This document shows, piece by piece, positions 54,396 through 62,584 of a stretch of DNA of 64,000 nt. A program made the position numbers and the translations under genes. The stretch comes from Paenibacillus cookii (GTDB taxonomy: Bacteria; Bacillota; Bacilli; Paenibacillales; Paenibacillaceae). Within the stretch, counting starts at the first letter, position 1; every line of letters starts with the position of its first letter. The notes beneath the pieces were generated by a model. It did not search any database, had not been told where the DNA came from, and saw only the letters and a program-made list of their open reading frames with translations. Where the stretch lies: NCBI RefSeq assembly GCF_018333375.1, contig NZ_BORW01000018.1, positions 1-64,000 of the forward strand, in the 5' to 3' direction.

Positions 54396-55312
54396 TCAAG
54401 CCGATTCTCCCCGAGGAAGCCGCCCCATTTTTCTGTGAATATTTGACGGACAAGGAATACCGGAAGCTAACCCCGCCCACGCATCCATAAACTCCACCGC
54501 CTTTACCCGCTCCTGCCACGTCCGGTCTATTGTACGCAGCATTTGCCGGCTGCCGGCGCGGGAAGGGAAACGGAAAGCGGACCAAACTTCGAGCGGGAGC
54601 GCATAAAGGGCGGCGATGGTTTTTCGTGCAGCCTTGCCTAATGGCCGGTGTTGTTCGTACCCTGTCAGAAACGATTGGATGAACTCGGGATTGAACTGGG
54701 TCGTGTTTTGGATCGCCTTGGCCGTATCGATAAAGGCCGAGCCCAGCCGAATCCGGTCCCAGTCGATGAGAAAGAGACGCCCGTCGCCGGAAAGGATGAC
54801 ATTCGGCATCGTGACGTCGTTGTGAACGAATGAGGGACGAGCGGCTTCGTTCTTGATGAGCCGGAGCGTCCCCGGGGTGGCGAGCTCGCTCCATGCCCGT
54901 TCCGAAAGCGATGTGCAGGCTTTGCCGTACGTTTCGATCCATCTTCGGTATCTCCCTTTTTGATGCAAACGCGCCGTCGTTTTGCGGAAAAAGGAATCCT
55001 TTGTTTTCCATAACCGAATTTGTTCAAGGGCGGGAGCCCGTTTGAGACCGGCCTTTCCCGGGGGGATGGCATGAAGCGCGGCTAAAGCCTGCCGAGCTGC
55101 TCAAAGTCCTGCGCCGTTTGCATGGGATGCCCTTCGATCCATGCCGTGACGTAGAAAGGCCTTCCCCGATCCAGAATCCACAGCTTGCCTGAATTCGCGG
55201 CATCGGCGCCGAGGAAATCATGTTCAATCCGAATTGGCGGGCGATGCCGCGAATTTGCGAGCGTGGATATGGAGCGGGCATGGAAAGCACTCCCTTCAGC
55301 GATCACGGCCAT
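54396..55312 (-). pseudogene. Broken aminoglycoside-phosphotransferase/CotS-type kinase
   Basis: Two frames give one kinase. The N-terminal fragment (55082-55312) contains GRPFYVTAWIEGHPMQTAQ. After a single-base shift near 55085 the reading continues LAALHAIPPGKAGLKRAP, ARLHQKGRYRRWIETYGKA and the catalytic block PSFVHNDVTMPNVILSGDG with RLFLIDWDRI (Brenner His-x-D and DxD-type motif). The CotS subset of this fold coats spores in Bacillus relatives. The upstream portion lacks a clean start and may carry another break. The gene follows an IS remnant. Confidence 0.7.
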
Positions 55313-55802
55313 GCTGCCCCGAGGAGCGACGATGGACGTTCGATCCTATCCTATTCGTCCCAACAGGGAGTGTATGGATGCACGCCCGTAACTCTTCCCA
55401 TGAACAGCCCATTTTTCATGCAATCATCCGCAAAGGGGATATGGCGGCAAGTCAAGCGTTCACATCCGCTTTTTAATATTTTTCGAAAGCACCTTTTAAA
55501 GGCGAAGCAGGAACCCAAGCATCAGTTCATCCGGCACGCTTCTTAAGGGGTGCATTTTTTGTGTTCATGAAATTTACGCTTCTGTTCATATCCAGTTCTT
55601 AACCAGATTTGCCGATAAATAAGAAAGCAGGAATCGTAAACGGTTTCGAGATGGGCGCATTGTCTCGGCAACCAGTTCCTACGCAAGCCGGCGGCAGCCT
55701 TCTACAATGCCGGAAAGCGGCGTCAGGGATAAATCGAGAGAGGTTAATAGGCTGCAGCGCTGGCATGATCAACAAGAACCAAACACATCAGGAGGGGATC
55801 AG
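55313..55802. other. Intergenic region before the chemoreceptor
   Basis: 490 bases without a convincing gene on either strand. The open frames present lack ribosome binding sites and look like composition. The first part may include lost 5' sequence of the kinase pseudogene. The right end carries the CAGGAGGGGATCAG site of the chemoreceptor. Confidence 0.4.
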
Positions 55803-57551
55803 ATGTTTTTTCAAAAGAAGAGTCGGAGGGATGATGACGGACCCTTGCAGGCTTCGACGGACGTTGCGGCGGCGGGCCATTTGAAGCAAAAGCTGGAATT
55901 TTTGCAAATTCATCAGGCTGACTTGGAGAACGTGCGCCGGTTAACGGCGCTGATCGATGCGCACGCGGAGCGGATTACCCATCGGCATTACGAGATTTTG
56001 GCGCAGGTTCGGGAGATGCGGGATATCATCGAAGAACACAGTACCCGGGAGCGCCTGACCGGCACGTTTATCGCTTATCTGAAATCCATTCCGCGCGTCG
56101 AGCTGGACGAGTCCTATTTTGAGTCGCGGATGCGGATCGGGCATATCCACAGCCGTATCAAGCTTGCGCCGGAGTGGTTCATCGGGGCGTTCACCCGGAT
56201 TTATGAGGAGCTTGTTCCGCTCATTTTAGAGGAATTCCCGAATCGGCACAAAGCGGCGGCGATCATCACGTCGCTGAACCGCATCATCACGCTGGACACG
56301 CAGCTGGTGCTGGAAGCGTACGATGAAGCGCATCATTACCAGGTGATCGAAACGAACAGCCAAATCGTCGAAACGTTGATCGAAATGGACAAAATCAAAC
56401 CGCTCCTCGATTCGGTCGCGCAATCGTTGGAGGAGACGAACAACGTTAGTACGGGAGCGCAGCAGCTGTCCGCGTCGGTTCAGGAAGTGGCCGAACACGC
56501 GGCACGCATGGCGGAGAGCAGCAACGGGATGCTGGAGCAGGCGCAGCAGGGACAGGAGGTGATCGCCTCGGCGCTGAACGGATTTCTGGCGATCACCGAA
56601 CGCTTTGCCGACACCCGCAGCCGTTTCGAAGAACTGCATGAGACGGTGCAAAACGTGACTCAGGTCGTCGGTCTCATCCGCGAGGTGGCGGAGCAAACGA
56701 ATCTGCTGGCCTTGAATGCATCCATTGAAGCGGCGAGAGCCGGGGAGGACGGCAAAGGTTTCGCCGTCGTCGCAAGCGAGGTGCGGAAGCTGGCCGAACA
56801 GACGAAGGGCTCGGTGGAGCAGGTGACAAGCAGCATCGCCCGGATGGATCAGACGACGTTCGACGTCCGGCGCCAAACCGAGGAGATGGAGCAGGACATC
56901 TTCGGGCACGTAAACCGCGCGCAGGAAGCGATCGGCAGTCTGGACCACATGATGCAGCTGATCAAAGGGATCGGCGAGTCCACCTCCGGCATCGCGGCGG
57001 TCGTACAGGAGCAAGCCGCGGCAACGAAGGACATATCGGCGCGCACGGCGGTCATGCTGGAGCATCAGGAACGGATTCAGCAGCATGCGCTGGCGACCGG
57101 CAAAGACATTTACGAAGCGAGCAAAAAAGTAAACGGGCTGCGGCTGCAAACTCTCGGGCTGTTTCCGCGCCTGAGCGAAGAGCAGACCCTTCGCACCGTG
57201 AAAACCGACCATCTGCTGTGGCGCTGGTGGGTATACAACAGCCTGCTCGGTTTTCATCGGCTCGACCTCGAAGCCGCGGGGGACCATCACGCATGCCGGT
57301 TGGGCAAGTGGTACGATGAACGCCGAACAAGCGAGGCCCTCGCCAAGCTGCCGTCCTTTCAGGCGCTCGATGAACCGCATGCGCGAATCCACCGGCTGGC
57401 GAAGGAGGCCGCCCGGTTGATGGACGGCAAGACCGCGGCCTCCGAGTCCTACAACGTGCTGAAACCGATTGAAGAAGCATCGCGCGAGGTGCTGGGGCAT
57501 TTGGACGAACTCCGCCAGGAGCTGTTTGGCCGCAAACGCAAGCAAGCCTGA
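55803..57551 (+). CDS. Globin-coupled chemoreceptor with CZB domain (HemAT-like)
   Basis: 582-residue soluble signal transducer. Residues about 25-180 form a protoglobin-like sensor ([45 protein letters not shown]). A methyl-accepting domain follows with the hairpin tip [32 protein letters not shown], diagnostic of MCPs. The C-terminal CZB zinc-binding domain (about 490-565) has the pattern H-x-W-x(8)-F-H and CRLGKWYDE with later HARIHRL. The start is ATG 55803 behind CAGGAGGGG; 32 upstream in-frame residues lack a site. No transmembrane segment is present. Oxygen or heme sensing is inferred for the globin; zinc or HOCl sensing for CZB. Confidence 0.9.
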   Translation: MFFQKKSRRDDDGPLQASTDVAAAGHLKQKLEFLQIHQADLENVRRLTALIDAHAERITHRHYEILAQVREMRDIIEEHSTRERLTGTFIAYLKSIPRVELDESYFESRMRIGHIHSRIKLAPEWFIGAFTRIYEELVPLILEEFPNRHKAAAIITSLNRIITLDTQLVLEAYDEAHHYQVIETNSQIVETLIEMDKIKPLLDSVAQSLEETNNVSTGAQQLSASVQEVAEHAARMAESSNGMLEQAQQGQEVIASALNGFLAITERFADTRSRFEELHETVQNVTQVVGLIREVAEQTNLLALNASIEAARAGEDGKGFAVVASEVRKLAEQTKGSVEQVTSSIARMDQTTFDVRRQTEEMEQDIFGHVNRAQEAIGSLDHMMQLIKGIGESTSGIAAVVQEQAAATKDISARTAVMLEHQERIQQHALATGKDIYEASKKVNGLRLQTLGLFPRLSEEQTLRTVKTDHLLWRWWVYNSLLGFHRLDLEAAGDHHACRLGKWYDERRTSEALAKLPSFQALDEPHARIHRLAKEAARLMDGKTAASESYNVLKPIEEASREVLGHLDELRQELFGRKRKQA

Positions 57552-57610
57552 GATTTTTCCGCGCGGCCTTTTACGCTCAGGTCGGATCCCCCATACTGGA
57601 CATGATCACG

Positions 57611-57645
57611 GCCTCTTCTCCACTCCAGGAGAGGAGGCTTTTTTA
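57611..57645 (+). terminator. Terminator after the chemoreceptor gene
   Basis: GCCTCTTCTCC (57611-57621) pairs with GGAGAGGAGGC (57628-57638) around ACTCCA, followed by TTTTTTA. Confidence 0.85.
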
Positions 57646-57856
57646 TGCCCGCGAGCGGCACCCGGCCGTTTCATTCTCCAAGCAACGCCTCCTTCCGATC
57701 CATCCCTTTTTTCCACCTTAAAAAATCACCAGCCCACAAAGAATCCAGCCATGGAGCATCCCGCCTTCCGCCGTTAGTATGAAAGTAGAGGATTTGGCAA
57801 AATCCGAAAACTTTTGAGTTTCTAACCTATTCCCATACGGCAGAAGGAGGATCGAT

Positions 57857-58825
57857 ATGTCAACGAAACCCGAAGCGGCCGAAGCGCTCCCCCCGGGCAT
57901 GGGGCGAAGACGCGTCAAGAGCGGCGGCATCGCCCGGCTGATGTGGAAGTATAAGGCGCTGTACATCATTTCGCTCCCCGGCATTTTGTATTTTCTCATT
58001 TTCAAGTACATTCCGCTTGGCGGCTCGATCATCGCGTTTCAGGACTACAACATTTTTAAAGGGTTTACCGGCAGCGAGTGGGTAGGCTTTGCGCATTTCA
58101 AGACGATGTTCGAGCATTACGACTTTTTGCGGATTTTGAAAAACACGGTGCTGATCGGGCTGTACGACCTCGTCATCGCGTTTCCGGCGCCGATCATTTT
58201 GGCCATTTTGCTCAATGAACTGCGGCTTGTCCTGTTTAAAAGGGTGGTCCAAACCGTCGTGTACATGCCCCACTTCCTGTCCTGGGTCGTCATCGCCGGC
58301 ATGTCCGTCGCCATTTTGTCGCCCGCCACGGGCATTCTCAATCAGCTGCTCGGGTTGTTCGGCATCGACCCGCTCTATTTTTTAGGCGATAACCGTTACA
58401 TCCGCAGCGTGCTGGTCGGCTCGGGCATTTGGCGCGATACGGGGTACGGCACGATTTTGTACCTGGCGGCTTTGGCGGGGATCAACCCGGAGCTGTACGA
58501 GGCGGCGGAAATCGACGGGGCGAACCGCTGGAAGCAGACGCTGAAAATCACGCTCCCGGCGCTGCTCCCGACCATCATGATTTTGTTCCTGCTGCATATC
58601 GGCAAGTTCCTGGATTTCGGGTTTGAACGGGTATGGGTGTTCCTCAACGCGCTGAACACGGAAAACGGCGAAATTTTGGATACGTACATTTACCGGGCAG
58701 GCCTGTTGTCCCAGCAGTACAGCTACACGACGGCGGTCGGGCTGTTCAAGTCCGTGGTCGGCCTGGTGCTCGTGATGGCAGGGAACTTCTTCAGCAAAAA
58801 GACGACGGGCGAAAGCCTGTATTAG
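57857..58825 (+). CDS. Sugar/oligosaccharide ABC permease, LplB type
   Basis: 322-residue membrane subunit with six helices. The N-terminal LMWKYKALYIISLPGILYF followed by YIPLGGSIIAFQDYNIF is characteristic of LplB-like permeases. The EAA loop is LYEAAEIDGANRWKQTLKITLP. It begins the second importer, with its partner permease 39 bases downstream and the binding protein after that. GAAGGAGG precedes ATG 57857. As in the first importer, no ATPase gene is nearby. Confidence 0.92.
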   Translation: MSTKPEAAEALPPGMGRRRVKSGGIARLMWKYKALYIISLPGILYFLIFKYIPLGGSIIAFQDYNIFKGFTGSEWVGFAHFKTMFEHYDFLRILKNTVLIGLYDLVIAFPAPIILAILLNELRLVLFKRVVQTVVYMPHFLSWVVIAGMSVAILSPATGILNQLLGLFGIDPLYFLGDNRYIRSVLVGSGIWRDTGYGTILYLAALAGINPELYEAAEIDGANRWKQTLKITLPALLPTIMILFLLHIGKFLDFGFERVWVFLNALNTENGEILDTYIYRAGLLSQQYSYTTAVGLFKSVVGLVLVMAGNFFSKKTTGESLY

Positions 58826-58864
58826 AGGATTTTACACATCATCCGATGAAGAGGAGGAGGACCC

Positions 58865-59746
58865 ATGAACCGGAAAATGTCCGGCGGCTACAAAACGTTT
58901 AACGCGTTTAATATTTTGTTTTTGACGATACTCGGGCTGGTCATGTTCCTGCCGTTCCTGAACGTGATCGCGCAGTCCTTCAGCTCCTCGGCGGCGATTA
59001 CGTCGGGAAAGGTCACCTTTTGGCCGATCGAGTTCACGCTGATCAACTACGAGTACGTGTTCAGCGACGCGTCCATTTGGCGCTCCTTTGCCGTCTCGGT
59101 GTTCATCACGGCGGCCGGGACGCTGGTCAATCTGGTCGCCACGGCAACGCTCGCTTATCCGGTATCGCGGCAGGAATACGTGGGCAGGCGGATCGTCGTG
59201 CTGCTGGTGCTGGTGACGATGATTTTCAGCGCGCCGCTCATTCCGAACTTCATTTTGATCAAAAACCTGCACCTGATGAACACGCCATGGGCGCTGATTT
59301 TGCCGGGAGCGATCAGTGCGTTCAACTTTTTCGTGATGCATTCGTTTTTCAAGCAGCTTCCGGCCGAGGTGATCGATTCCGCGCGCATCGACGGATGCGG
59401 CGAATTGAGAATCATGACGAGCATGGTCGTGCCGTTGTCCAAGCCGGTGATGGCGTCGCTCGGCATTTTTTACGCGGTAGGGCATTGGAACGCCTACATG
59501 AGCGCGCTGTATTACATCGATCAGCCGAAATGGTGGCCGCTGCAGGTGAAGCTGAAAAAAATGTTCGAAACGGACGATATCAGTATTGACCCCGGCGCCT
59601 CGCAGTTCAGCGATTTGGCGTTTACGTCCCCGGAAGGCATCAAAATGGCGACGATCATCATCGCGACGCTGCCGATCATTTTGATTTACCCGTTTTTGCA
59701 AAGGCATTTCGTGAAAGGGCTTACGCTCGGAGCGGTCAAATCTTAA
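58865..59746 (+). CDS. Sugar/oligosaccharide ABC permease, LplC/YtcP type
   Basis: 293-residue second permease, six helices. Typical stretches are FLPFLNVIAQSFSSSAAI near the start and an EAA-like loop with IDSARIDGCGELRIMTSMVVPL, in which Cys-Gly replaces the usual Ala-Ser/Asn. The family ending KGLTLGAVKS is intact. AAGAGGAGGAGG precedes ATG 58865. It pairs with the LplB-type subunit and the 59867 lipoprotein. Confidence 0.92.
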   Translation: MNRKMSGGYKTFNAFNILFLTILGLVMFLPFLNVIAQSFSSSAAITSGKVTFWPIEFTLINYEYVFSDASIWRSFAVSVFITAAGTLVNLVATATLAYPVSRQEYVGRRIVVLLVLVTMIFSAPLIPNFILIKNLHLMNTPWALILPGAISAFNFFVMHSFFKQLPAEVIDSARIDGCGELRIMTSMVVPLSKPVMASLGIFYAVGHWNAYMSALYYIDQPKWWPLQVKLKKMFETDDISIDPGASQFSDLAFTSPEGIKMATIIIATLPIILIYPFLQRHFVKGLTLGAVKS

Positions 59747-59751
59747 AAAAT

Positions 59752-59795
59752 GCCCAGCGCACATGAAGTTGCTCCCTCACGGTTGCTGGGGCTTT
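59752..59795 (+). promoter_or_regulatory. Hairpin between permease and binding-protein genes
   Basis: CCCAGC pairs with GCTGGG across a 27-base loop, followed by GCTTTGACG. The weak T-tract suggests partial termination or mRNA stabilisation within the operon, so that the lipoprotein can be made in a different amount from the permeases. Confidence 0.4.
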
Positions 59796-59866
59796 GACGA
59801 TACAATCTGGCTAGCGAAAATCATCCATGACCTGCAAACATCATTTTTTTGAGAAGAGGGGATAAC

Positions 59867-61444
59867 ATGAAAAAATGGGCAAGCTTGCTGCTGGCGGGCG
59901 TTATGGCTGCAGGGCTGCTGGCAGGATGCTCGGGTAAACAGGAGACGTCCGGCGGGCAGGAGGAAAGCAAGGAAGAAACGAAGCAGGCGGCAGCGGATGA
60001 GGTCACGAAGTTTTCGATTTCCTTGCGGACGCTCAACTTCGGACATGTCGAGAAATCGCCCGATATCAACCAGGACAAATGGGTGAAACGGCTCGAAGAG
60101 CTGACCAAAACGGATTTGGATATCCGCCTTGTGCCGCATAAGGAATACGAGCAGAAAATGGCGCAAATGTTCGCGACGAACGACATTCCGGACGTGGTGC
60201 AGGGACAGGGCGGCGTGACGGGCAAAGAAATGGCGGGTTCCGTGGAAGCCGGCGTGTTCATGCCGCTCGACGATTTGCTGAAGGAGCACGGGCAGAACCT
60301 TTTGAAGAAAATTCCAAAGGAAGCTTGGAATCGCATGACCTATCAAGGTAAAATTTATGGTATCCCGGAATGGCTGTCCAATCCTTCCCGCCGGGCGACG
60401 TGGATTCGCAAGGATTTGCTGGATCAGACGGGGCTGCCCGTGCCAAAGACGGTCGACGAGTATTTGAACGTGCTGCGCGCCTTCAAAAAGCTCGGCGTGG
60501 AGAACCCGTACATGGGAAGGCAGGATTTCAAATATGCGGATACGTTTTTCGGCGCGTATGACGTATTCCCGTACTTAAGCCAGTTTGAAGAAGTGAACGG
60601 TGAAGTGCAGCCGAAGTTTTTTGATTCGGAAAACATGATGAAAGCGCTCTCCACGTATAAAACGATGTACGATGAAGGGCTGATCAATAAAGAGTTCGCG
60701 ACGATCAATCCGACGACGTTCAAAAACACGATCCTGGCGGGCAAAGCCGGCATGTGGTCGATGAACGCCAACGAGCTGATCCAATGGGAAACCCAGCTGA
60801 AGGAGTCGGTGCCGAACGCGAAGCTGGAAATCATTCCGTCCCCGGTCGGACCCGACGGCAAAGGCGGATATTACTTGTACGGCGACGTCAACCGCTCCTA
60901 CTTCATCAACGCCAAATACAAACATCCGGAGAAGGTCATTCAATTCCTTGACTGGATGGTGTCCGACGAAGCGGAGAAGTTCTTCACGTTCGGGGTGGAG
61001 GGCGAGAACTACACGATGAACGGCGACAAAATCGACTACAAGCAGCCGACCGATTCCCAGGGCGTCGACGAGGAGCGTTACCGCCAGTCGTTTTTGTGGC
61101 TCGTGCAGGATACGACCTATAACAAAGGTTCGCTCAGCCTGACGGAAGAAGGCCGCAACCTGATGAGCGTGTTCGATAACATTCTTGCGAATGAAGGCCG
61201 CGACGGCATGGAATTCGAGCCCAGATTGGAAGCGCTTAAAAAGAACCCGGACATTACGCCGCTGTCGGATACGCCGCCGCCGGTCCTCATCACGCATATG
61301 GTGAAAATGGTGTACGGACAGGAGCCGATCGAAAATTGGCCGAAGGTGATCGAGGAGTGGAAATCGAAAGGCGGCAAGGACGTGCTGGCCGAAGCAAACG
61401 AGCGGTTCCAGAAAAAAGAAGGCGTGTTCCTGCCGCGCAAATAA
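59867..61444 (+). CDS. Extracellular solute-binding lipoprotein of the LplA type
   Basis: 525-residue lipoprotein whose signal ends with the lipobox LLAGC (Cys near residue 20). It is followed by a Gly/Glu/Lys-rich linker and a large two-lobed binding domain with AQMFATNDIPDVVQGQGGVTG, GKIYGIPEWLSNPSRRATWI and WSMNANELIQWETQL, features of the long LplA/YtcQ-like binding proteins. It captures the sugar for the LplBC-type permeases. The start is ATG 59867, after AGAAGAGGGG. The regulator pair that follows belongs to the same unit. Confidence 0.92.
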   Translation: MKKWASLLLAGVMAAGLLAGCSGKQETSGGQEESKEETKQAAADEVTKFSISLRTLNFGHVEKSPDINQDKWVKRLEELTKTDLDIRLVPHKEYEQKMAQMFATNDIPDVVQGQGGVTGKEMAGSVEAGVFMPLDDLLKEHGQNLLKKIPKEAWNRMTYQGKIYGIPEWLSNPSRRATWIRKDLLDQTGLPVPKTVDEYLNVLRAFKKLGVENPYMGRQDFKYADTFFGAYDVFPYLSQFEEVNGEVQPKFFDSENMMKALSTYKTMYDEGLINKEFATINPTTFKNTILAGKAGMWSMNANELIQWETQLKESVPNAKLEIIPSPVGPDGKGGYYLYGDVNRSYFINAKYKHPEKVIQFLDWMVSDEAEKFFTFGVEGENYTMNGDKIDYKQPTDSQGVDEERYRQSFLWLVQDTTYNKGSLSLTEEGRNLMSVFDNILANEGRDGMEFEPRLEALKKNPDITPLSDTPPPVLITHMVKMVYGQEPIENWPKVIEEWKSKGGKDVLAEANERFQKKEGVFLPRK

Positions 61445-61540
61445 ACCGGCTTCAGCCGGCAGCCTTTGGACGAAGCAGGTGTCTTAGCTAAACCCCGGCG
61501 TCTACCGGATGAACGAAATCGAAAGGAGCTGTTCCATCGG

Positions 61541-62584
61541 ATGTATCGCATTCTCATTGTTGATGACGAACCCATGATTTTGAAAGGCCTGACCGTATTC
61601 ATTCGGCAATCCGGGGTTCCGGTTTCATCCATCCGCGAGGCCGCCAACGGAGCGGAAGCGCTGGAGGCCGTCCGGGAAGAGCTCCCCGATTTCGTGTTCA
61701 CGGATATCCGCATGCCCGTCATGGACGGTCTGGCGTTATGCGAAAAACTAGCCGAAATGGACGCTCCCGTGCAGACGGTCGTCATTTCGGGGTACGACGA
61801 CTTTACGTATGCCCAGACCTGCATGAGCTACGGGGTGAGGGAGTACCTGCTGAAGCCGATCGGCAAAAGGCAGCTGCATGATACGCTGGGTCGGCTCGTG
61901 CAGCGCGCGTCCAAACTCGGACGCTCCGCCTATCTGTCCGTGGCCAAAATCGACGAATGGCTGGAACGCTTCGAGCAGGCGATTTATTACGTGGACCGGG
62001 CGCAGGCGCAGGAGCTGCTTCGTACATGGGGAGAAGAGATGGCGGCTTACGGGCTGTCTGATCTGCAAAAGACCGAAGTGCTGGAAGAGTTTTATGCGCT
62101 GCTGATGAAAAAGCTGAAGGCAAAGGATGTCCACATTCCGCTTGTGGAATGCCTGAATCTGGAGCGGGGGCTGTCGTTTGCGGATGCCTGGAAGCGGTTC
62201 GAGGACAGCGTCGGGCAGACGCTGGAAAACCTGCACCGGCGCAGAAAAGGCAAGCTGAAGGACCCGATCGAGGAGGCCAAGGCGTATATCGAACGCAACC
62301 TCGCCAGCGAGGTTTCGCTGGAGGAGGTGGCCGAACTGCTCGGGCTGCATCCGAATTATTTCAGCGTCATGTTCAAGCAGACGACCGGCGAAACGTTCGT
62401 CCAATACCGCACGAAACGGCGCATGGAATACGCCAAACGGATGCTCGGCGAAGAGCGGCACCGGATCACGGACATTTCTTACGCGGTTGGATACGCCGAC
62501 CACTCCAACTTCACGAAAACCTTCAAAAAATACGAGGGCATCTCGCCCTCCGAATACCGGCAGAAGCTGGGGATCTCCTCTTGA
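61541..62584 (+). CDS. YesN-type response regulator with AraC helix-turn-helix
   Basis: 347-residue regulator. The receiver domain (YRILIVDDEPMILKGLTVF) has the phosphoryl acceptor Asp55 in FTDIRMPVMDG and the usual Lys in REYLLKPIG. A helical linker is followed by an AraC DNA-binding domain (ELLGLHPNYFSVMFKQTTG, DISYAVGYADHSNFTKTFKKY). The start ATG 61541 follows AAAGGAG. Its TGA stop overlaps the kinase ATG by one base. It is expected to switch on the importer genes upstream when the kinase senses the sugar. Confidence 0.93.
   Translation: MYRILIVDDEPMILKGLTVFIRQSGVPVSSIREAANGAEALEAVREELPDFVFTDIRMPVMDGLALCEKLAEMDAPVQTVVISGYDDFTYAQTCMSYGVREYLLKPIGKRQLHDTLGRLVQRASKLGRSAYLSVAKIDEWLERFEQAIYYVDRAQAQELLRTWGEEMAAYGLSDLQKTEVLEEFYALLMKKLKAKDVHIPLVECLNLERGLSFADAWKRFEDSVGQTLENLHRRRKGKLKDPIEEAKAYIERNLASEVSLEEVAELLGLHPNYFSVMFKQTTGETFVQYRTKRRMEYAKRMLGEERHRITDISYAVGYADHSNFTKTFKKYEGISPSEYRQKLGISS

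Noticed and set aside
54266-54490. 74-residue plus-strand frame with an apparent membrane helix
   Set aside because: It starts inside the IS3 remnant, lies opposite the kinase pseudogene and has no ribosome binding site.
56226-57545. 439-residue frame antisense to the chemoreceptor, and similar long frames at 1027-2088, 5619-6791, 20399-21334 and 39031-40083
   Set aside because: All mirror strong genes on the other strand and show only the low-complexity composition expected of complementary GC-rich coding DNA.
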